From Nematopogon swammerdamellus (taxonomy: Eukaryota > Arthropoda > Insecta > Lepidoptera > Adelidae): a stretch of DNA of 64,000 bases. A program made the position numbers and the translations under genes. Under the pieces are notes generated by a model. It saw nothing but the letters and a program-made list of their open reading frames with translations. It made no database searches and was not told the DNA's origin. This document shows positions 41,201 through 45,562 of this stretch, piece after piece. Position 1 is the stretch's first letter. Every line of letters starts with the position of its first letter. The DNA lies in contig OX336351.1 of assembly GCA_946902875.1 (NCBI GenBank), positions 5,829,142-5,893,141 of the forward strand, written 5' to 3'.

Positions 41201-43299
41201 ATTAGCTCTCAATTTTTTTTTTTTGTCAGCCCCGCTACGGTTTGGAATTACCTTCCGGCGAGTGAGTTTTCCGAATCGTACTGTGTGGGGCCGGTACTTT
41301 AAAAGAATAGCCCCACTGCATCTCTCCCCGTGTATGTCGTAAAAGGCGACTAAGGGATATGACTCCCTTCTTATATTACTAGGTGGTAGGGTTTAACCCG
41401 CCCGGGTTAGTACCACCGCACTGAATGAAAGGTCGGTCGAAACGGCTATTTAAATAGTTTGTGTTTTCCGTCCAGTTCAGTGTAGCCGGCACGACCGAAG
41501 GGAAGCACTGACGTGGCACCAAGTTCACCCGGTGTTATGGGCTGACATCACGGATGTTGTAGGTGATGTAGCCAACCGTGTCAGTTTCCATAAAAAAAAA
41601 AAAAAAAAATTTTGCCTGGGTATCTCCAAACATCGTATTAACAGGCTAGACAGACGAGCATTAGTAAGCAAATCTGATAGCATGGCATCCCACTGTGCGA
41701 GGTTTCACGACGTGATTTTGGCTGTCGACTGCACCATTGGACCATCGGTTCCAAGTTGGTTTACATAAAAAAAAAGAAAAAACCACAGCACAAAATTTGT
41801 GCTGTGGTTTTTTTTACAGAGCACCACCCTTGCAAATACAAAGTGTGCGTCATGTTGGTCAGTCGTGAAAAATATAAACTGAAAGCAGTAAGGGAAACGT
41901 GAGTTTGTCAGCGTCCATAGCTCGGTGGTGCGAGGGTTTGGCCGCTGTTCGTGACCTTAAGCGCACCTGGGTGCGGTCAGAACTTGGATGGGTGACTGTT
42001 CGGGTTTAATCACCCGGTCTGGTACCATGGAACTCAATGAAAGGTCGGTCGAAGTGGCTAGTAGGAAATAGTTCGTCTTTCCGCTCAGTTCAGTGCACGA
42101 CCAAAAGGATGCACCGAGTTCACCAAGGTGTTATGGGCTGACATCGCGGATGTTGCAGGTGATGCAGCCAGGGTGGTTTTACAAAGCTGCGGACTCAATA
42201 TAACGGGGAGGGAGAGGATTACAGGGTGGGGTCGCCCCTAAGGAAACACCAGGGACGGGACATTTAATAAGGGATATATCTAGGTGATGGGAGGGGGCTG
42301 GAGAGGTAGGTGAGAGGGGGTTGGAGTGGTAGGTGGGAGGGGGCTGGAGTGGTAGGTGGGAGGGGGGAGGGTAGTCGATTGGTATAATCCCTCCTACCGG
42401 AGGGGGTTGAGTGGGCGATAGGAGTATTTTCAATGGTCATAAAAAATTACCATAGCTATTTTGGTGCCCTAAGTAAGATCATTACAATAAAATTTGAGTG
42501 GAAATTTCAACATTTTGCAATTTTAGATCATTTTCTTTCCGGATGAAAGAGCAATTTCTTTATGGAAGAGTAGGTAATTGGTGTACATAAAAAATACATT
42601 TAAACAATGACTTGACCACTGCAACCAACAATATCAGAGAACAGATTCTTATTTTAAGGCATTTTGTTGGGGGGAAGAGGAGGGATTAGTAACCTGGGTC
42701 ACGGGGAGGTGGGGAGAAACAGTGAGAGGGGCCTTGTTTAGTTCATTTATGACCACCCTCTGCCGGAGAGGAGTTAAGGGGGACAGGTGGGGGTCATAAA
42801 AAGTACTTCCAAAAATGATTATGAAGCATATAAAACAAACAGCGGGAGGGGGGGGGCAGGTACGATTCAGTCATTTCTGACATATTCTTCTAATACCCTA
42901 AACTACGGGATAGATGTACCAGTAATTTGCAACCCGTGCCCCAAGTAACTAATCCCCAACCTTTTGTTGGACTTCGAGAGTGTATTATTTATATTATAGG
43001 GACAGACATAACCTCCAAGGACGCTACAATTCAATGAAGTATTTATTCAATATATTATTGAAATTACAACCTCCGGTACCGAAGTCGCCGCGGACGCGAC
43101 TGCGTGCTCGGATGGCGATAGACGCAAAAATAGCGCCCACAGCGGCTCCGCACACTCCAGCAGCCGCTTTATGTAATTCCTTGACATCCTGAGAGGCTAT
43201 TTTGGTCCCGCACTGATTTCGATCGGTTGCGTAGGGGGAAATCGATCAATGCAACTGGAGGCCGCCACTTACGATTTTCCTGATAAGTCGTGCAGCCAT
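13298..43299 (-). CDS. IDH3A: IDH3A gene (whole span): mitochondrial NAD-dependent isocitrate dehydrogenase, catalytic alpha subunit
   Basis: The enzyme oxidatively decarboxylates isocitrate to 2-oxoglutarate, making NADH in the mitochondrial matrix; in animals the alpha subunit is the catalytic partner of beta and gamma. Conserved IDH3A blocks appear in order: [85 protein letters not shown] and VHGTAP. The spliced CDS is join of complement 43273-43299, 40988-41155, 37974-38152, 35498-35713, 33986-34121, 31770-31883 and then either 25381-25605 or 13298-13525, giving 354 or 355 residues, close to the roughly 366 of the human precursor. All junctions are GT-AG and phase-consistent. The introns are unusually repeat-filled (gene about 30 kb). 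A mitochondrial leader precedes ARYSTAARR. Regulation is not visible in the sequence. Confidence 0.95.
13592..14106. mobile_element. TIR element of about 510 bp inside an IDH3A intron
   Basis: Left end GGGTTTCTGCTCGAGCTTTC with CGAGAATTC-type repeats; right end CTCGATAAGTACTCGAG..AGAAACCCTAATT. The arms are rich in CTCGAG and match imperfectly. Confidence 0.65.
14107..14613. other. Intronic, unassigned
   Basis: No supported feature. Confidence 0.25.
14614..14722. repeat. Small inverted repeat (MITE-like)
   Basis: GTTAGCTCCCTTGCACAAA and TTTGTGCAAGGGAGCTAAC are exact complements about 100 bp apart. Confidence 0.75.
14723..15769. other. Intronic, mostly unassigned; GA microsatellite at 15655-15682
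   Basis: AGGGTTGCCAGAC at 15040 and GTGGCAACCCTTA at 15258 may be the ends of another small TIR element. No gene is seen. Confidence 0.35.
15776..16035 (+). pseudogene. LINE 3' end with poly-A
   Basis: Contains ATATGGAACGGTCTTCCGG (the W.GLP motif), ATAACCTGGGAATCTTCAAA (the YNLGIFK motif) and an A-run at about 16023-16034. Only the last part of the element is present. Confidence 0.7.
16992..17228 (+). CDS. Small open frame inside the foldback element (hypothetical)
   Basis: Seventy-eight residues, [20 protein letters not shown] at the start, then [20 protein letters not shown] and an acidic end; stop TAA. The basic N-terminus and acidic C-terminus could be part of a larger transposon or captured host gene. 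I do not recognise it. It lies in the unique left half of the element, and no homologous frame occurs in the right half. Confidence 0.3.
   Translation: MPRDPLISNIRLRHRQKKLRKLPLPSQALALLKPADANTFAEESAPKDAEEIKIDAENQALDECLGLGEGGLFLSAED
17230..17367 (+). mobile_element. LINE 3' tail insertion with 10-bp target duplication
   Basis: A (CAT)n tract joined to CAGCCCGTATCGGTCCACTG and CTGGACATAGGCCTCTCCC, a sequence common at the 3' end of lepidopteran LINEs. GAGGATTAAC occurs at 17220-17229 and again at 17358-17367, so it is the target-site duplication. Confidence 0.8.
17780..19070. repeat. Head-to-head tandem arrays of a 100-bp repeat
   Basis: Seven plus-orientation copies start about every 100 bp from 17780 (GTCATAACTCGAGAACCACT), then at about 18442 the orientation flips and six or more inverted copies follow to about 19070. 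Copies are 90-98% alike by eye. Together they form an inverted repeat of about 1.3 kb. Confidence 0.95.
19032..19262 (+). CDS. Small acidic open frame at the array edge (hypothetical)
   Basis: The unique part reads [20 protein letters not shown] and [20 protein letters not shown], ending GTKFK and a stop before AT-rich sequence with AATAAA. The first residues are array sequence, so the true start is unclear; it may be the last exon of a decayed gene carried by the element. Not recognised. Confidence 0.3.
   Translation: MSYDQNKSSRDRWMDIINLREDSSGSDEDLCDVGESSDSDEYGITRYYGTGLTYPPTIERTAETVAEVNTLGTKFK
20399..20640 (+). repeat. Right part of the repeat split by the foldback element
   Basis: GGTGTGTCGCTAAGGCCC and GTGTAGGTGTTTGTTTAGTC continue the sequence that stops at 16170. 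The unbroken version is at 28064-28291 on the other strand. Confidence 0.75.
20640..20945. repeat. GGTACC/CCGGTA-rich low-order repeat
   Basis: TACCGGTA-like and GGTTCCGGTAGGACCGGAAC motifs recur many times across 300 bp, forming several overlapping palindromes. Confidence 0.6.
20946..21950. other. Intronic, unassigned
   Basis: AT-rich, with GAACGTAGTTTTACTATGA-like duplicated blocks near 21110 and 21215 suggesting a small old duplication. No gene. Confidence 0.3.
21951..22090 (+). repeat. Interspersed repeat shared with 55725-55835
   Basis: CAGCTATCCCAGCCAGCCTA, TGTCTTCCAAGAAGGCCA and GCTGCAGACCACCGC recur at 55750-55830. Family unknown. Confidence 0.6.
22091..24689. other. Intronic, unassigned
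   Basis: Two similar blocks (CATACATGTAACTGAGGGATG near 23093 and CATACATGTACCTGAGGGATG near 23324) indicate a small duplication. Otherwise AT-rich and non-coding. Confidence 0.3.
24690..25080 (-). pseudogene. LINE 3' end fragment with internal duplication
   Basis: ACGCCCATGGATTCAGTCG, GCGGGGGTTGCTAATGCC and GTACTTGGGGGGACA as in related copies. The block GTTCTGTGGAGGAAAGATC is repeated at about 24879 and 25014. The minus frame gives [16 protein letters not shown]. Confidence 0.65.
25381..25605 (-). CDS. IDH3A: IDH3A alternative terminal exon 7a (proximal, divergent)
   Basis: Seventy-four codons plus TAG, starting right after a TGTAG acceptor: [74 protein letters not shown]. It is about 70% identical to exon 7b by hand alignment. 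It differs from the usual IDH3A motif [11 protein letters not shown] at three positions (AIVGQ for DIAGK). The frame is fully open with conservative changes elsewhere, so it looks functional rather than decayed. Use of this exon would put a variant segment next to the NAD-binding loop. Confidence 0.88.
   Translation of the reverse strand: MHGTAPAIVGQDLANPTALLLSAVMMLRHLKMNEHAERIEAACFHVLREGRTLTEDVGGTAKCSQYTQAIIDHL
25808..25878 (+). repeat. Family D, left part (split by insertion)
   Basis: CGGCAGGCCTCACGCACTC, GCGCGCGCTAACTATCTACC and CCGCCGCAC, then the family D sequence stops; it resumes at 27467. Confidence 0.75.
26145..27173 (+). pseudogene. Two-exon gene inside the 1.6-kb insertion, frameshifted in a 10-A run
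   Basis: ATG at 26145 encodes MERIPTG across a good GTAAGG donor (26164) and a TTTCAG acceptor (26873), then [39 protein letters not shown] and [14 protein letters not shown]. At the A-run 27026-27035 the frame leads to an early stop at 27088. A +1 shift continues as [18 protein letters not shown] and an acidic Ser-rich tail with two YSDSN units, ending at 27173. One extra A would explain the break. The protein is unknown to me. Confidence 0.45.
26467..26844 (-). mobile_element. Family A SINE
   Basis: Full reverse copy ending GAGCTATAGAGGCTGAC, with GCGGTCAGTTCTTGGATGGG (5S-like) on the minus strand. It ends about 30 bp before the 26874 exon. Confidence 0.9.
27467..27706 (+). repeat. Family D, right part
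   Basis: GCGAGCCTAATTCAATGAAA, TACATTTTCGCACGCAGCG and GAAGTAACTATTAAGTAATC complete the copy begun at 25808. Confidence 0.75.
27707..28060 (-). mobile_element. Family C SINE, diverged
   Basis: The minus strand has GGTTCGAATCCGACTGACA (B-box), TTTACGTGCATACA, CCTACTAGGTGGTAGGCTC and CACCCATACCGG, in family C order. Confidence 0.75.
28064..28291 (-). repeat. Intact copy of the repeat split at 16170/20399
   Basis: On the minus strand it reads through GCACACCGGTGTGTCGCTAA without interruption. A LINE origin is likely but unproven. Confidence 0.65.
28292..28570. other. Intronic, unassigned
   Basis: GTGTAGCCAGCACGATCAAAG at 28439 resembles a SINE body fragment. Otherwise nothing. Confidence 0.3.
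28571..29105 (-). mobile_element. Two family A SINE fragments
   Basis: 28590-28770 is a diverged body (GTGCCGGCTACACTGAACTG; GGTGACACCAATTCGG). 28994-29105 is a better copy (GGAAACTGACATGGTTG; GTGAACTAGG-type; CGGCTACACTGAACTGGAC). Confidence 0.65.
29106..30715. other. Intronic, no gene
   Basis: A small hairpin (CAATTTATTCCAGGAGTCCA, then TGGATTCCTGGAATAAATT) lies at 29108-29159. The rest is AT-rich with no supported feature. Confidence 0.3.
30716..30866. mobile_element. MITE with TIRs, related to the 7250 element
   Basis: CGGCAGCAAATAATGCGTGT..GCTTTAGAAAGAG at left; CTTTCTAAAGC..ACACGCATTATTTGCTGCC at right. Confidence 0.8.
30867..31083. other. Unassigned AT-rich
   Basis: CATA microsatellite near 30875-30900. 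Confidence 0.3.
31084..31622. mobile_element. TIR element, GGCGGTGGCGGT-rich
   Basis: Ends AAAGCTAAGCGCAAATTGGC (left) and GCCAATTTGCGCTTAGCTTT (right) are exact complements. The interior is built of GGTGGC and CCACCG triplets in opposing arms, with an AT-rich centre. Confidence 0.85.
31770..31883 (-). CDS. IDH3A: IDH3A coding exon 6 (metal-binding aspartates); splits to alternative last exons
   Basis: Thirty-eight codons, phase 0 to phase 0: [20 protein letters not shown] followed by [18 protein letters not shown]. The NLYGDI.SD motif carries the metal-coordinating aspartates. Donor GTCAGT. Both downstream terminal exons begin GTG CAC GG in the same phase, so either completes the protein. 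Relatives usually have LTPSGN where this has LTASGN. A family A SINE lies about 30 bp upstream of the AACAG acceptor, whose polypyrimidine tract is weak. Confidence 0.95.
31914..32303 (-). mobile_element. Family A SINE, full length, next to IDH3A exon 6
   Basis: Reverse copy from poly-A at about 31914 to GAGCTATCGAGGCTGACG. Sense orientation relative to IDH3A; its A-tail ends about 30 bp from the exon 6 acceptor. Confidence 0.93.
32304..32807. other. Intronic, unassigned
   Basis: A block with CCTTTGTTGGGACATCCAAA (32537) recurs at 33407-33430, indicating another dispersed or duplicated repeat. Confidence 0.4.
32808..33275 (-). mobile_element. Two tandem family E copies
   Basis: Copies 32812-33043 and 33046-33275, same orientation and nearly identical, each with GCCCGCGGCTCCG and TTATTATAGGTA ends. 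The first has an extra CACTCAGA repeat. Confidence 0.7.
33276..33650. other. Intronic, unassigned
   Basis: Contains the GTTGGGACATCCAAATGTTT repeat, also at 32541. Confidence 0.35.
33650..33900 (+). repeat. Family H repeat
   Basis: GGTGTTGTGCTGCAAGAACT then AGCACAACACCGAC form a hairpin. The right part has GACCCACCTGCTGCATGACT and GTGCCAAGGTGAGAG. Confidence 0.7.
33986..34121 (-). CDS. IDH3A: IDH3A coding exon 5
   Basis: Begins with G to finish the Met codon, then [40 protein letters not shown] and KFDVL. The [11 protein letters not shown] block is diagnostic of IDH3A, and its Asp contributes to metal-isocitrate binding in the family. Acceptor CTGAAG, donor GTGAGT, ending in phase 0. Confidence 0.95.
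34270..34365 (+). pseudogene. LINE 3' end fragment (plus orientation)
   Basis: ATGGGCGTCGTTAGACAC and GTGGCTCGGCGCCGCATG are the complement of the 7340/55015 fragments. Confidence 0.6.
34440..34636. mobile_element. Hairpin MITE with about 80-bp arms
   Basis: Outer ends ACAGAACCGACTTCAAACCC and GGGTTTGAAGTCGGTTCT. Inner arms GGCGGTACAAAA and TTTTGTACCGCC flank a loop of about 28 bp. Confidence 0.9.
34637..34984. other. Intronic, unassigned
   Basis: ATACACACAAAAAAAAAATA and AAATCGGTTGAGAATTGG suggest an old mobile-element remnant, not classifiable. Confidence 0.25.
34985..35023 (-). mobile_element. hAT-type terminal repeat fragment
   Basis: The minus strand reads CAGGGGTTTTCAACCGGTGT, a typical hAT end. 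No partner found. Confidence 0.5.
35066..35470 (+). mobile_element. Family C SINE, full length
   Basis: GGGTGGCCGAGTGGTTTGGG (A-box) and GGTTCGAATCCGGTCGGCG (B-box) form a Leu/Ser tRNA-like head, then TTTACGTGCATACCTACACC, CTTACTAGGTGGTAGGCTC, GCATGCGCTTTGGCCCCTCC and a poly-A end. Confidence 0.92.
35498..35713 (-). CDS. IDH3A: IDH3A coding exon 4 (catalytic Tyr and Lys region)
   Basis: Reads [58 protein letters not shown] and [10 protein letters not shown]. It contains the family's catalytic tyrosine (in GEYSG) and lysine (in VHKAN). Acceptor TTCCAG, donor GTCAGT. The split codons at both ends (GG|C and AT|G) join correctly. A family C SINE begins 28 bp past the donor, antisense to the gene. 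Confidence 0.96.
35714..36348. other. Intronic, unassigned
   Basis: The block TTCAGTTCTACTAG.TTAGC appears twice (35861, 36257), flanking 36000-36250. A LINE-like remnant is possible but no motif is clear. Confidence 0.3.
36330..36445 (+). mobile_element. Family B head, tandemly doubled
   Basis: ACCGTGTGGGGTCGGTACTT occurs twice in a row (36332, 36355), then GCACTGCATCTCTCCCCG and CGACTAAGGGATAAG. The body is replaced by the adjoining family A copy. Confidence 0.75.
36446..36826 (+). mobile_element. Family A SINE
   Basis: CCTCGGTAGCTCAGTGG head, GTTTGGATGGGTGACCGC, shared body and poly-A, about 380 bp. Confidence 0.92.
36830..36965 (-). mobile_element. Partial mariner-like MITE (relative of the 3844 element)
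   Basis: Complement of 3845-3985; ends CCTATCCTGAAACAGCCTGT. Confidence 0.7.
36966..37330 (-). pseudogene. LINE 3' tail, then unassigned
   Basis: AACTCTTTATTACACACAA and CAAAGACGGACTTATTACTG resemble the LINE tails at 51470, 57185 and 63870. Confidence 0.5.
37333..37650 (+). repeat. Family F repeat with GGAC microsatellite
   Basis: GACCAAGTGCGAGTCGGACT, GGGCTACCTATTACGGTTCA, then (GGAC)n(AGAC)n at about 37550-37600 and GGCGTAGGCTTAGTAATAGG. Confidence 0.75.
37715..37934 (+). mobile_element. Family E, with CTAG-T end
   Basis: ATCCTTACCTATAATAAAAT start and GCGGAGCCGCGGGCACAGCT with AGTA end. TC start and CTAG end between A and T fit Helitron rules. Confidence 0.7.
37974..38152 (-). CDS. IDH3A: IDH3A coding exon 3 (substrate-binding region)
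   Basis: The exon encodes [38 protein letters not shown] and [19 protein letters not shown]. It holds the Ser/Arg-rich isocitrate-binding segment of the family (arginines in LRKEF and NVRPC). Acceptor TTGTAG at 38153-38158, donor GTGAGT at 37973. It is 179 nt, so it ends with two bases of a split glycine codon completed by exon 4. Confidence 0.94.
38395..38760. repeat. Family B head joined to family H
   Basis: GCACCGTGTGGGGCTGGTAC, GAATAGCCCCACTGCATCTC and GGCGACTAAGGGATAAA, then family H complement: TTCCACCGAGTGCACGCAGC, GGTGTTGTGCTGTATG and AGCACAACACCG. Confidence 0.65.
38830..39410. mobile_element. TIR element of about 580 bp with internal palindrome
   Basis: Arms 38830-38965 and 39285-39405: ATTAGTTAACTCCAGCATTG, GCAAATTGCT, GTGTAGGCCGAGTT, GTTTGCCGGAAA.GCGTAGTTTCG. 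The centre at 39060-39128 is a second hairpin (GGTTAATTTATAGAAGATGC and its complement). Confidence 0.88.
39411..39834. other. Intronic, unassigned
   Basis: GTCCACGGCTCCGCTCGC near 39460 resembles a family E-like end. CATA microsatellite at 39715-39730. Confidence 0.3.
39835..40075. mobile_element. Hairpin element (about 95-bp arms)
   Basis: CAGGTGCCTACTCCTGAGCC, GGAGCAAAAAAGTTA and CATACTAAACTAAAT meet their complements around 39962. Right end GGCTCAGGAGTACCTG. Confidence 0.88.
40076..40784. other. Intronic, unassigned
   Basis: No protein-like frame and no recognised repeat. Confidence 0.25.
40785..40962 (+). repeat. Family F repeat, short
   Basis: CATAATAACACTTGTATTAA, GGCTACCTATTACGGTTCA, CAGACAGACCTACAGAGACG and GGCGTAAGCTTAGTAATA. 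It ends about 25 bp from IDH3A exon 2's donor. Confidence 0.7.
40988..41155 (-). CDS. IDH3A: IDH3A coding exon 2 (end of leader, nucleotide-fold start)
   Basis: Fifty-six codons, phase 0 at both ends, with acceptor TACAG and donor GTTCGT (weak at +3/+4). They carry the end of the presequence ([11 protein letters not shown]), the first beta strand and loop [13 protein letters not shown], and [14 protein letters not shown]. In relatives the loop is GDGIGPEI; here the usually invariant aspartate is histidine (codon CAC versus expected GAC), a single-base difference. A sequencing error or a real polymorphism are both possible. Confidence 0.92.
41218..41690 (+). pseudogene. LINE 3' end split by a SINE
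   Basis: GTTTGGAATTACCTTCCGGC to TTTTCCGAAT at 41238-41276, then a family B SINE, then GCCTGGGTATCTCCAAACAT and AACAGGCTAGACAGACGAGC from 41624. The 11515 copy shows the unbroken order. Confidence 0.7.
41279..41612 (+). mobile_element. Family B SINE, inserted in LINE
   Basis: ACTGTGTGGGGCCGGTACTT start, body nearly identical to the 11018 copy, poly-A 41593-41610. Confidence 0.9.
41760..41815. repeat. Small hairpin
   Basis: AAAAAACCACAGCACAAA and TTTGTGCTGTGGTTTTTT are exact complements separated by only a few bases. Confidence 0.9.
41908..42178 (+). mobile_element. Family A SINE, variant
   Basis: GTCCATAGCTCGGTGGTGC head, GTGCGGTCAGAACTTGGATG and GGTGACTG, a shortened body (GGTCTGGTACCATGGAACTC) and GGGCTGACATCGCGGATGTT. 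Similar to the 56378 copy. Confidence 0.8.
42179..43023. other. G-rich tract and AT-rich sequence
   Basis: 42270-42410 is strongly G-rich on the plus strand, with GGTAGGTGGGAGGGGGCTGG-type units repeated about three times. More G-runs follow at 42670-42790 and 42843-42860. This is just past the end of the 43024 frame in its direction of transcription. No gene. Confidence 0.6.
43024..43188 (-). CDS. Possible alternative terminal exon sharing IDH3A exon 1 (small membrane-segment protein)
   Basis: After exon 1 and an 84-nt candidate intron (GTAAGT at 43272, acceptor CTCAG at 43189), an open frame of 54 codons continues in phase 0 and ends at TAG. It begins [11 protein letters not shown], contains a hydrophobic stretch [15 protein letters not shown], then a basic patch RARSRVRG and a GDFGTGG motif. 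With exon 1 the product would be 63 residues, plausibly a single-pass mitochondrial protein. I do not recognise the family. Alternatives are a separate gene with this as its last exon, or a chance open frame. The coding-like third positions and clean splice sites argue against chance, but transcript evidence is lacking. Confidence 0.45.
   Translation of the reverse strand, partial: DVKELHKAAAGVCGAAVGAIFASIAIRARSRVRGDFGTGGCNFNNILNKYFIEL
43273..43299 (-). CDS. IDH3A: IDH3A coding exon 1 (start codon, transit peptide)
   Basis: Nine codons read MAARLIRKI, followed at once by a strong GTAAGT donor at 43272. This is a typical start for a mitochondrial presequence, and I recall the Drosophila IDH3A protein beginning almost the same way (MAARFIQKI). 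It ends in phase 0 and joins exon 2 to give [16 protein letters not shown]. No in-frame ATG lies inside exon 2, so an upstream start exon is needed. The 5' UTR probably lies at about 43300-43550. The same donor can also join the short exon at 43188 (see that entry). Confidence 0.8.
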
Positions 43300-43560
43300 T
43301 TCCAGTCACTGAAGGTTGAGGAAAATTTACTGTGCACTGCTCGCCCTTTTCAGAACAGCTGACCACGGTACGCACCACAGACCAGAGAGCTAGGACAGAC
43401 AGAGACAAATAGAATATGATTATATGACAGATCAGACACAGATAGACAGACCAAAGAGTATATATATCCCGGTGCGACACCCGAAAGACCTTTCGTGAAC
43501 ACTCGGCTCGAAAGAAAGTGTTAGGGTATGAGAATGTGAAAAAGATGGCGGACGGCGGAA
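43300..43560 (-). promoter_or_regulatory. IDH3A: Probable IDH3A 5' UTR / promoter region
   Basis: Lies directly upstream of the IDH3A start codon. No convincing TATA box is visible at a fixed distance; initiator-type sequences are too common to call. Assigned by position only. Confidence 0.35.
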
Positions 43561-43682
43561 GTTTGTCGCATTTTTGTGGTTCTCGCGGTGCGAGAACTTA
43601 TACTACAGACGTTAAAAGCTACAACAGAATTGGCTGTATACTCTAATGAGTTTTGCCTGTTTCGGGAGGAGACGAATTAATC
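43540..43682 (+). repeat. Repeat shared with 48010-48127
   Basis: TTTTTGTGGTTCTCGCGGTG, CGAGAA.TTATAC, GACGTTAAAAGCTACAACAG and GTTTCGGGAGGAGACGAATT recur almost exactly at 48010-48127. Confidence 0.75.
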
Positions 43683-44511
43683 TTAAAAAAAAAATGGTAT
43701 GGTATGAGCCACAGAGCATCAAATACCTACCGCCCGCGCCCCCTACTAGAGGCGCCTTATGCCGATGCGATGATATTTGAAACCCAATAACCGTACGCTG
43801 AGCTGCTAGCGCTTCGTATGTGTGTGTGTGCTAGTATCGACACTACACACAAAGAGGACCAAGTTAGGCACACGCACAAAACAAATGCACACGCACAACA
43901 CACATATGTAAGTCATAGGCCACGCCCACAGGCTTCAACGGCGTTGTAGAGAAATCGTGCTCACGGCGCCTCTAGTAGGGGCGGGCGCGCGCATTTCATG
44001 CTCTGTGGTATGAGCATAGCCTCCTTCACAGAGTGAATGTTTTGGTGATTTAAAAAAAAATAACCAGGGTTAATTTATAGAAGATGCGTCGCCCTAATGT
44101 TGTTGTTTTTGTTACGTTACCAAAACAAAAGTTCATGACGAAGTTTCTAGTTCTCACAAGGTACGGAATCCTCTTTACGCGAGCTCGACTCGAACTGGAC
44201 CACTAAAAAAAAATTCTCCGGGATATACGCTACCTACCAATACACAAAGTTTCGTAATAAAATCCTAAGCCTTCTAGTTCTCACAAAAAACGGGCTGGTA
44301 CGGAACCCTCTTTACGCGAGCTCGACTCGAACTTGACCACTTTCCCATGATATAATATAAATATTTTGCCCATGATAAAAAAAACTTTTTAAAACTTATC
44401 TAGTACATAAATATCTTTGGGAATGAATGAAAATTTTGTTGGAACAAACACTGTTTTTCAACAGCTCTTATCATGGGAACTATACCTCTTTGAATGAAAG
44501 GTGAAGTAACT
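43683..44511. other. Intergenic, unassigned
   Basis: Duplicated GAACTGGACCACT / CTCTTTACGCGAGCTCGACT blocks at 44170-44200 and 44310-44340. Otherwise nothing supported. Confidence 0.35.
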
Positions 44512-44816
44512 ATCACAGATTACATAATAGTTACTTCGTAACAGATAAATCTCTCCATAGAAAAAGTTCCATTCCTACGGGTTTAATAGACTATGGCTTT
44601 ACGTCGCCAATCGCTGCGTGCGAAAATGTACCTAAACGAAAGCGTATTGATTATTGCTTTGTAGCTGCGCGCAGTTGCGTGGGCGCGCTTGTAGGTATGC
44701 ACCGCGGCGGCTGTCGAATTTCCACTGAATTAGGCTCGCCGCCGCGCCGCCGGCGGCGGCAGCCCGTCGAGCGGTAGGTAGTTAGCGCGCCCAAGAACAT
44801 AGTGCATGAGGCCTGC
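44512..44816 (-). repeat. Family D, full reverse copy
   Basis: CACAGATTACATAATAGTTA at left, CGTCGCCAATCGCTGCGTGC in the middle, GCCGCCGCGCCGCCGGCGGC and GGTTAGCGCGC-type complement at right. Confidence 0.85.
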
Positions 44817-44929
44817 CTGGTTACGTGTTCAGATCACAGTATAGTCTATGGATAAGAGTTTGACATTAATTATATCTCTTTTTTGTTGTTGTGAGTTGTG
44901 AAAAAACACCTTATGATGTTTGCTCCTCG

Positions 44930-45480
44930 CTTAACAACCGACAAGGATCTTTACACATTTGGGTGAAATTGATGGGCGGCGTTAGTTGCGATTTATGCCA
45001 CGTGCCAGAAGATCTTTTGTCTCTCCGTCCACTTGGCTCCCCTCGTTTGGATCACCTGGGGGATCCATGTGGATTTTTTGTCCAAACGGATCCCATGACG
45101 GGCTGGGTGATTTATTTGGATTTTTTTTGTCCAAAGGTCCTGATCGCAGATAATTTACTGATATCTTTATTATCCTTTTGCCGTTGGAGCGGCCGATATC
45201 GGCCGCTTTATACATTATACCTTTACGAATGGAGCGGCCGATATCGGCCGCTTTCTTTTTTTTCTTTGTTTTGTTGGGTGGCCCCAACGAAATTATTTAC
45301 GTGCGAAAGTAACGCAAAGAAAAATAAATATAATCGATATTCCGTTTGAGAATAAGTCCCCTGGAATGATTTCCTTAATAAATAAGGGGATCCGTTTGGA
45401 CAAAAAATCCACATCGATCCCCCAGGGGATCCAAACGAGGGGAGCCAAGTGGACGGAGAGTCTTTTGTCGGTTTTTTTAT
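44930..45480. mobile_element. Foldback element with twin 20-bp palindromes
   Basis: Arms 45011-45100 (CTCCGTCCACTTGGCTCCCC, GGATCCATGTGGATTTTTTG) and 45380-45470 (complement). Two copies of the palindrome AGCGGCCGATATCGGCCGCT lie at 45187-45206 and 45233-45252 inside. Confidence 0.9.
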
Positions 45481-45562
45481 AACAACGTAAAAATATTGTA
45501 TATCAACGTAAAAAGAAAATGAACACAAAGTGGGTTGACAGGAAAAGCAAAAAGTAGTTTAC

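Noticed and set aside
40935..41202. Minus-strand frame starting [12 protein letters not shown] near IDH3A exon 2
   Set aside because: It is shifted relative to the conserved [13 protein letters not shown] frame and begins in the intron; the exon 1 start at 43299 fits better.
43169..43480. 103-residue minus-strand frame starting MSHRDIYTLWS with a hydrophobic segment
   Set aside because: It reads through the strong GTAAGT donor and the candidate intron and uses a different frame from MAARLIRKI; more likely 5' UTR plus intron.
44891..45349. 152-residue plus-strand frame and antisense partners
   Set aside because: Caused by the foldback element's inverted arms; the palindromes give repetitive peptides on both strands.
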